Positions 58,367 through 64,000 of a stretch of 64,000 nucleotides of DNA are shown piece after piece. The DNA is from Lindgomyces ingoldianus. Its lineage: Eukaryota; Ascomycota; Dothideomycetes; Pleosporales; Lindgomycetaceae. Both the position numbers and the translations under genes were made by a program. The notes under the pieces were generated by a model. That model had not been told where the DNA came from and did no database searches. It was given only the letters and a program-made list of their open reading frames with translations. Position 1 is the stretch's first letter. Each line of letters opens with the position of its first letter. Where the stretch lies: the NCBI RefSeq assembly GCF_010093535.1, contig NW_022985162.1:3469514-3533513 (forward strand), given 5' to 3'.

Positions 58367-58594
58367 TGTGAAGCTATGTGAGGCACTAGAGACATGAGGA
58401 ACTGCATTGAATGTGTTGCTAGAGGAGTCCTTTGCAGGACTCTATATATATGCGAAATAAGTGGGTGAGTCGTGGCAACAGACTGTGCTGAGATGCATAC
58501 GACTATGGTGCCGACGCATGATCATCGTGTGACGACACATCCGACTATCGTGCGACTATGGTGACGACGCATCCGAGTGTCACCACTGCAAACA
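58367..58594 (-). repeat. solo LTR with ACAAA duplication
   Basis: Inverted relative of 5711-5940. It starts TGTGAAGCTATG and ends CACTGCAAACA, flanked by ACAAA (58362-58366 and 58595-58599). A TATATATA box is present. Confidence 0.85.
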
Positions 58595-58864
58595 ACAAAG
58601 TACTGCTGTTATGTCCTCTGCCTTTTTAAACTAACACTAGTCTAATTTAGCTAGGTGTCCTTGTTCTAAAATATTCCTCTACACTGCTAGCAGTGTCCTC
58701 TAAACTAAACGCTATGCGTGCGCGCCTGCTTTAATATTAATCTGTATAGATGTCTAGCTAATTTCCTTGCTATCTGTGCAGTTATTAATCTTAGGCGTGT
58801 GTTTAGTAAGGTGACATTTAGGTATTTTTAAGGGTGCCTAAAAAGTCTCTTGCTATTAGGGTAG

Positions 58865-59469
58865 TGTTACGGCTAGAGAACTAACTGTAATTCTCTAATC
58901 AGCTGTACCTCACAGTTTAGGCGACGTTGGGTGGAAAACACTTAACCCCGTATTAGACAGATCACGTGACAGGACAGATAAGGAATAGCTCTAGCTTTTA
59001 GACAAAAGCCTAGCAGAATGCACTATCTAATAAAGCTCTAAGCATTGCAGGTTTACAGGTTGTGCAGGTTGTGCAGGCAACAAACATGCAAGCATGCACA
59101 ACATGCACTGCATGTAAACCCTATGTATATAGTCTTAATCACAACTATAGTTAGAAGGCTGTAATTACTATTTAGTCTTTACATACATAATAAACTAAAA
59201 GGCATTAATACCTTTATAAAAAGAACATTACTGCCTTGTAAATCTTACACTATATATACCTTTTATTTTATCCTTTTAGATTAGTTTACTAGCTTCTTAT
59301 ACAGCTACTAGGTTAAACCACAACCTGCCTTCTTTATTCCCGCCTTACCTACACTCTGCTAGACAGACTGTACACCTGATCTAGCTAAGTTCTTCCTATT
59401 CTCCCCTAACATAACTATAGGCTGTAGTGCTTCTAAAAATACTATTTTATTAAAGTAAGAATTATAACA
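58865..59469 (+). repeat. probable 5' LTR of gypsy-3
   Basis: 605 bp, TG...CA ends, TATATATA near 59253. The second half resembles 4250-4498. The length is close to the 602-bp candidate LTR of gypsy-1. Confidence 0.5.
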
Positions 59470-61883
59470 GTAATTACTACTACCTGTAAAGTATAGCTAC
59501 TTTAACCTTAGACATTAGCATAACAGGTGCCTTAGCTGCTAGCACTAGCTAGACCTCTACAGCTACTAAAGAGGCATAAAACTAATAAATATTATATCTT
59601 TATAATAAACTAGAATAACTTAGGCAACACCTTTAGTAATAAGTATAATAAGGGCCTTTAAATATTTAACAGCTATAGGCCCTTTAGCTAGAAGTAGCTA
59701 ACCTTAGAAACATTACTTAAAAAAAGACTAGTATTAAGTTAAAAAAGACTTTATACCTAGTCTCTTTTAAGGTGTTTAACAGCTCTGCTAAAGACCTAAA
59801 ACTCTTCTTTATAAAGTGCCACCTCTACATGTAATATAATAAAGGTGCTTTTAAAACAGACAAAGAAATAATTTTATAAATAAGTCTACACTTAGAAGAA
59901 TTACCTGCTATATAGTTCTAGCCTTACACTAACTACTAAATAAACTACTAAATAAATAGAGAACTTTTACTACTAGAAACATAAAGAGTCTTTAAAGATA
60001 TTAACTTTTTTAAATTAGCTCTAACTATAATCTATAAGTTAGTAAACTAAAAGAAATAAGTAGTAGACAAAATAGACTCTCTGTAATAAAAAAAAAAGCT
60101 TTGTCTAATAATACACAGCCTACTTTAAGAAACAACTAGCTATCTATAGATAGATAGATTAAAAAGTAATAAGATAAATGTTTTATAACAAGCTTTAAAA
60201 GCAATTAAAAATAAATTTACTTATATAGAGAAGCTTAAAAGCTTTAAGAAATATGTTAAAAAAGTACTTACTTATAATAAAAGACATGCTAAGTAACATA
60301 AAGAGAAAAAAGTAAGTGTTATAACTTTAAAACCTAAATAGTTCTAGAAAAAGAAGAAGACTTTATAGTTTAATAGTAAACCTATAGACTTTAGTTACGC
60401 TAAACATATGCATAGCTTCTTTAAGAAAAAAAGCAGTTTCTTAAAAGGTGTAAGGCTGCCTTTAAATAAAGAATAAAAAAAATAGCTTAAAAAGAAGGCA
60501 TGCCTTAACTATAGAAAAGTAAGTTACTTTTATTAAGAGTGCCTAGACTCTAAGAGACTAGAGAATAAAGATGTTAGGTTAGCTATAAAAGCTATATATG
60601 CTAACAGAGGCTTAACGCCTAAAAAAATATATAACAGGCTTAATAAGTAACTCTACTAGAGATGTAAAGCTAACTATAAATCCTCTAATTATCTAGTAGA
60701 CTACTAGAAGGTAGAGGTCTAAAAGGGAGACAGTATCTCTAGGGCTATTAAACAAGCTGTAGTTCTTAAAGGATAGCAGAACTTAATGTAAGTAGTTAAC
60801 TATGTTAAAAACATAAGAAAAAAAATAATACCCTTTTTAATAAAATAGAATAAGCATTTTACTAAAAGAACTTAAGCAGCAGTTTAAGTAAGAAGACTGC
60901 TAAAAATATAAAGAACCTTATAACTATAACCTTTGCAAAATAAGACTTTATAAAGTAATTCTAGATAATAACTCTAATACTTATAAAGTTATAAGAAGAA
61001 TTACTATAGTTTACTATAACATACTAAATAAAGAAGAGTAACAGAAGTTCTTTAAAAAAATACTAGTAAAAGAAAAAAGTTTTAATTAGCACTAAACGCC
61101 TTTTTAGACCCTAGCTCTGTTAAATAAATAACTAGACACACCTCCTCTAGCACTAGCAGTAACTAGGAAAGAGCTAGAGAAGTAATAAATCTATAGGTAT
61201 TGCATTCTGTGCAGAAGCAAGCAGCATAACAACTTTTAATGCAAGTATAGAAGCTACCCCTTGTAGATAATTTAGATAAAAGAATATCTATAATAGGCAC
61301 AGGTATAGCTAATACTAATCTACACTAACCTAGAGCAATGCCTATACACCTAGTACCTATGTATAAATAAATACTGCGTCTAGCATTAGCTAACTAAACA
61401 CTAGGCTGGTTAGTAGCTAATAGGCGTACAGGAAAGCAAAAGATTTACAGATACCCTAATAGAACTAGCTATAACATGCAAAATGCTAAACTATTAACAC
61501 TGTAGTATAGGCCTAGCCTATAAAAAGAAACCTTAGATAGAATGTAAAAATGCCTCTAATTATGCCTTTCACTACTTTTAGTAGAAAGCTAATTAATAGA
61601 ATAATTAACTTCTCTACTACTATAAAGTAGAAAGCATTAACTGCCTAGTAAAAAACTGTATAATAAAGAAACATTAGAAATTTAAAGTTATTGCTAATTA
61701 AGTAGACAAATAGATACACTATATCCTAAGCATTAAAAAAGAAGATATTAGCATAAACTATAATAAAATTTACTATAATATAAAAGTCTTAGTAGCCATA
61801 GAGTAAGAACCTAGAAGAAGCCTAACAGCTAAGTTTACCCTAAGATATATAGGCCTCTAGTAAGAAGGCCTGACGCTAATTAA

Positions 61884-63019
61884 TAACGTACCTAACAGGT
61901 TAGCCGGCTACACAGGTTAGCCGGCCACTTTTGCCAAGCCCCTACTAAACTCTACCTATCTACATAATGCCTTAACAACAACACTAGATTAAATCTTCTA
62001 AAGAATGTTAGATATAGCTTACTCTTTAGGCTTTTAAATAAGACTTAAAACTCTTCTTACAACGCGCTGTAGCTATCTATAATGTCTCTTACACAACACT
62101 AAGTAATTAACGCGCTAGACAGCCTTTATAAGCAGAATGCTAGCCTAAATTAAGAAATCTAACTAAGCTTAAAAAGAAAGTAGTTGTTAAGTACATACTT
62201 AAGCTTATTACACGCAGATTTCCCTCTAGGCTTGCAGCTGTAGCTAATATAGCTAATTCCTTACCTGTAGAGCGTAATCTAGGCTAGGTTAGCTTAAACT
62301 AGCCTAGTATATAAGTTAAGCACTGCCCTAAGTTTATAATAAAGTTTAATTATAAGTATAATTACAAGAAAGCGCTCTATAAGGATCTAGAGGTTATCTA
62401 GAGCTAGTTTTGCCTAGTAGCTAACATAAAAGCTAAGTATAGTATCTAGGATAAAGACAGGTATAACTTTAACAAGTTAGGCTTTATAATAGGCTAGATA
62501 TTAACTAGAGCAGTTGTTATAGCTTTAGAGAGACAAGGACAGCTAAAGGCAATATAGTAAAGTAATAAAAAGTAGATAATAGTTATCTAGGGCATTAACA
62601 TAATAAAGTAGGCTATAAGATTATAAAGCTTTAAGCAGCAAATAAGGCTACTATGTAACATAGATTACATAAAAGAAAGCAAATTTAGGTAAAAAGAACT
62701 TTAATAGTTAAGGATAGAGCTTATCTAACTGCTCTAAAGAAGTTTAGAGCGCGTAGTAATAGGAAGAAGCTAAAGACGCAGGTGCGCGCTAAAAAAGGTA
62801 AGCTAAGTTAAAGGCAATGCAAACAGTGCAATTAGACTAGGTATAACTTACATACATGTAAGTAAGTAGTAAAAGTAGACTCTAAATAATATCTTATGTT
62901 GTATTACTTTATACAGGGCTAAAGTAGGCTGTTTTGCGAGAGAATAGAGTGGTTTTAGTAGGGGCTTAGCAAAAGTAGCCGGCTAACCCGTGTGGCCAGC
63001 CAACCTGTTAGGTACGTTA
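61884..63019. mobile_element. 1.1-kb TAACGTAC inverted-repeat DNA transposon
   Basis: Long inverted ends of about 55 bp with mismatches: TAACGTACCTAACAGGTTAG onward at 61884, and the complement ending 63019. TAATA/TAGTA outside the ends may be the duplicated target. No transposase is recognisable. It is inserted in gypsy-3, whose sequence continues on both sides. Relatives: 4848 and 53665; the segment 42940-43064 with 43406-43482 is also homologous to its right half. Confidence 0.7.
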
Positions 63020-63797
63020 GTAGCTACACATTTACAGTAATTAACTCTATCTAGGTTAAAAAGTATAGAATACCTTATAAAGCTAAGAAAAAACCCTTTT
63101 AAGTATCTTTAGCTAACATATTATTAATTAAATATAGTAGAAAAGAAATCTAGCTTAAGACTAAGAAGCTAACTTTAGAAACTAGAACTATAAACAACTA
63201 GTTATTATTAAGCATATTACTACTTAGAGGAAAGTACTAGGTTATACTAGGATATAACTAGCTTTATAAACACAACCCTAAAATTAACTAGAAGTTAATA
63301 ATAATATAGCCTAAATCTAAGTACACGCAAATAACATAGTTAGTATGCTATAATAATAGTTACCTTACACATCTACAAGCTAAGTAAGGATTAGGCTACT
63401 TTCTAAAGAAAAAGAAACTCTAGAAATTCTCTTACTAAGAACTAAAAGCATGTGCTATCTACATAATATAAAAAAAGCTAGAAGAAATCTCTTTTAAAAA
63501 ATTTAAGAAAGAAAAAGACTTAGACTAAGTAAAAATCTACTAAATTATAGAAAAACTAAAAAAGAGACTACTAAAGAAATATAAAAAATATAACAACATG
63601 TTTATAACTCTAGATAACCTAAAAGAACTTCCTCTACATTAACTTTAGAACTATGTAATTAACCTTAAGCTAAATCCCTAGCTAAAAACATATAAGCTAC
63701 GCCCTTTTACAGCAGCTTAGAAGGAAGCTCTATAAGAATATGTAGACTGCATGCTAGTAAAAGGCTATATCTAAGAAAGCAACAGCTCTATAGCATT

Positions 63798-63999
63798 TGT
63801 CACGGTTGGCATGCTCAAGCTACAAGCAAGAGGTGGTGTAACTCAACTAGATTAAACTAAGAAGCAGAGGAGCTGCTCTGCGAGTTTAATATACATGTGT
63901 GCCCCTGCCAAGGCGCTACTTGTAGCACTAGCGTGCTACTCGTTGCGCAAGCGAGGGAGCTGATGCCGCAGAGCATGTGACGCGGTACGCGCCGTCACA
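63798..63999 (+). repeat. 202-bp solo LTR in gypsy-3
   Basis: It starts TGTCACGGTTGG and ends GCGCCGTCACA. It interrupts the RT region of gypsy-3 and keeps a normal base composition, so it is younger than the RIP of its host or too short to be a RIP target. The right target duplication lies outside the window. Confidence 0.75.
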
Positions 64000-64000
64000 G

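Larger units (their letters stand above)
58865..63797 (+). mobile_element. gypsy-3: Ty3/gypsy element, 5' LTR to reverse transcriptase, interrupted
   Basis: A probable 5' LTR at 58865-59469 (TGTTACGG...ATTATAACA) is followed by gag. Read through stops, 59760-60300 resembles a retrotransposon gag domain, and 60495-60545 a degraded CCHC zinc knuckle (CLNYRKVSYFY then EC). Protease-like and linker sequence follows to 61883. A DNA transposon interrupts at 61884-63019. Pol resumes at 63020: the LTYADNSYLT-like block near 63350 matches bases 200-330 of gypsy-1, and sequence to 63797 enters the RT region, where a solo LTR interrupts it. The rest is outside the window. Confidence 0.7.

Overview
The window looks like an accessory, transposon-rich region of a filamentous ascomycete (Pezizomycotina) genome. 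Evidence: short 47-70 bp spliceosomal introns, fungus-specific families (SAT4-type rhodopsin-like membrane protein, DUF1349, fungal secondary-metabolism P450), Crypton and Tad-type elements, and long AT-rich tracts whose former coding frames are full of TAG/TAA at old Gln/Trp codons, the signature of repeat-induced point mutation (RIP). I cannot name a species. One assembly gap (55 N) lies at 43170-43224.

Layout. 1-4.5 kb: 3' part of a RIP-mutated Ty3/gypsy chromovirus with its 3' LTR. 4.5-6.0 kb: small repeats. 6.06-8.36 kb: a damaged ankyrin-repeat gene. 8.4-9.6 kb: a decayed TPR-repeat gene. 9.7-17.6 kb: solo LTRs, the 3' end of a Tad-like LINE, and a broken Crypton (tyrosine recombinase plus GCR1_C protein) split by three copies of a ~200-bp repeat, two of which carry a 1.2-1.35 kb inverted-repeat transposon with 8-bp target duplications.

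18.15-27.87 kb: a normal-composition island of six apparently intact genes: DUF1349 protein (-), cytochrome P450 (+, 4 exons), SAM methyltransferase (-), AGAT-type amidinotransferase (+), SAT4-like 7-TM protein (-, 5 exons) and an APC-superfamily amino-acid/choline-type permease (+, 5 exons). They alternate in strand and look like a compact specialised-metabolism cluster without PKS or NRPS. The amidinotransferase could make a guanidino compound from arginine and an amine, which the methyltransferase and P450 could then modify (inference).

28.5-31.7 kb: two dead Tc1-like elements with intact inverted repeats. 32.58-51.31 kb: one 18.7-kb hAT transposon with a perfect 8-bp target duplication, swollen by a complete copia element inside its transposase gene, two array-bearing LTR-like elements, a 4.0-kb inverted-repeat element and probably a second hAT. 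52.04-53.26 kb: a three-exon hypothetical gene. 53.4-64 kb: more nested elements: gypsy-2 with chromodomain and 3' LTR, several solo LTRs, and gypsy-3 of the same family as the first, itself interrupted by a DNA transposon and a solo LTR.

Many insertions could be bounded exactly by target-site duplications, so a relative insertion order can be read in several places. Exon coordinates were built by hand from splice consensus and frame continuity and have not been checked against RNA.
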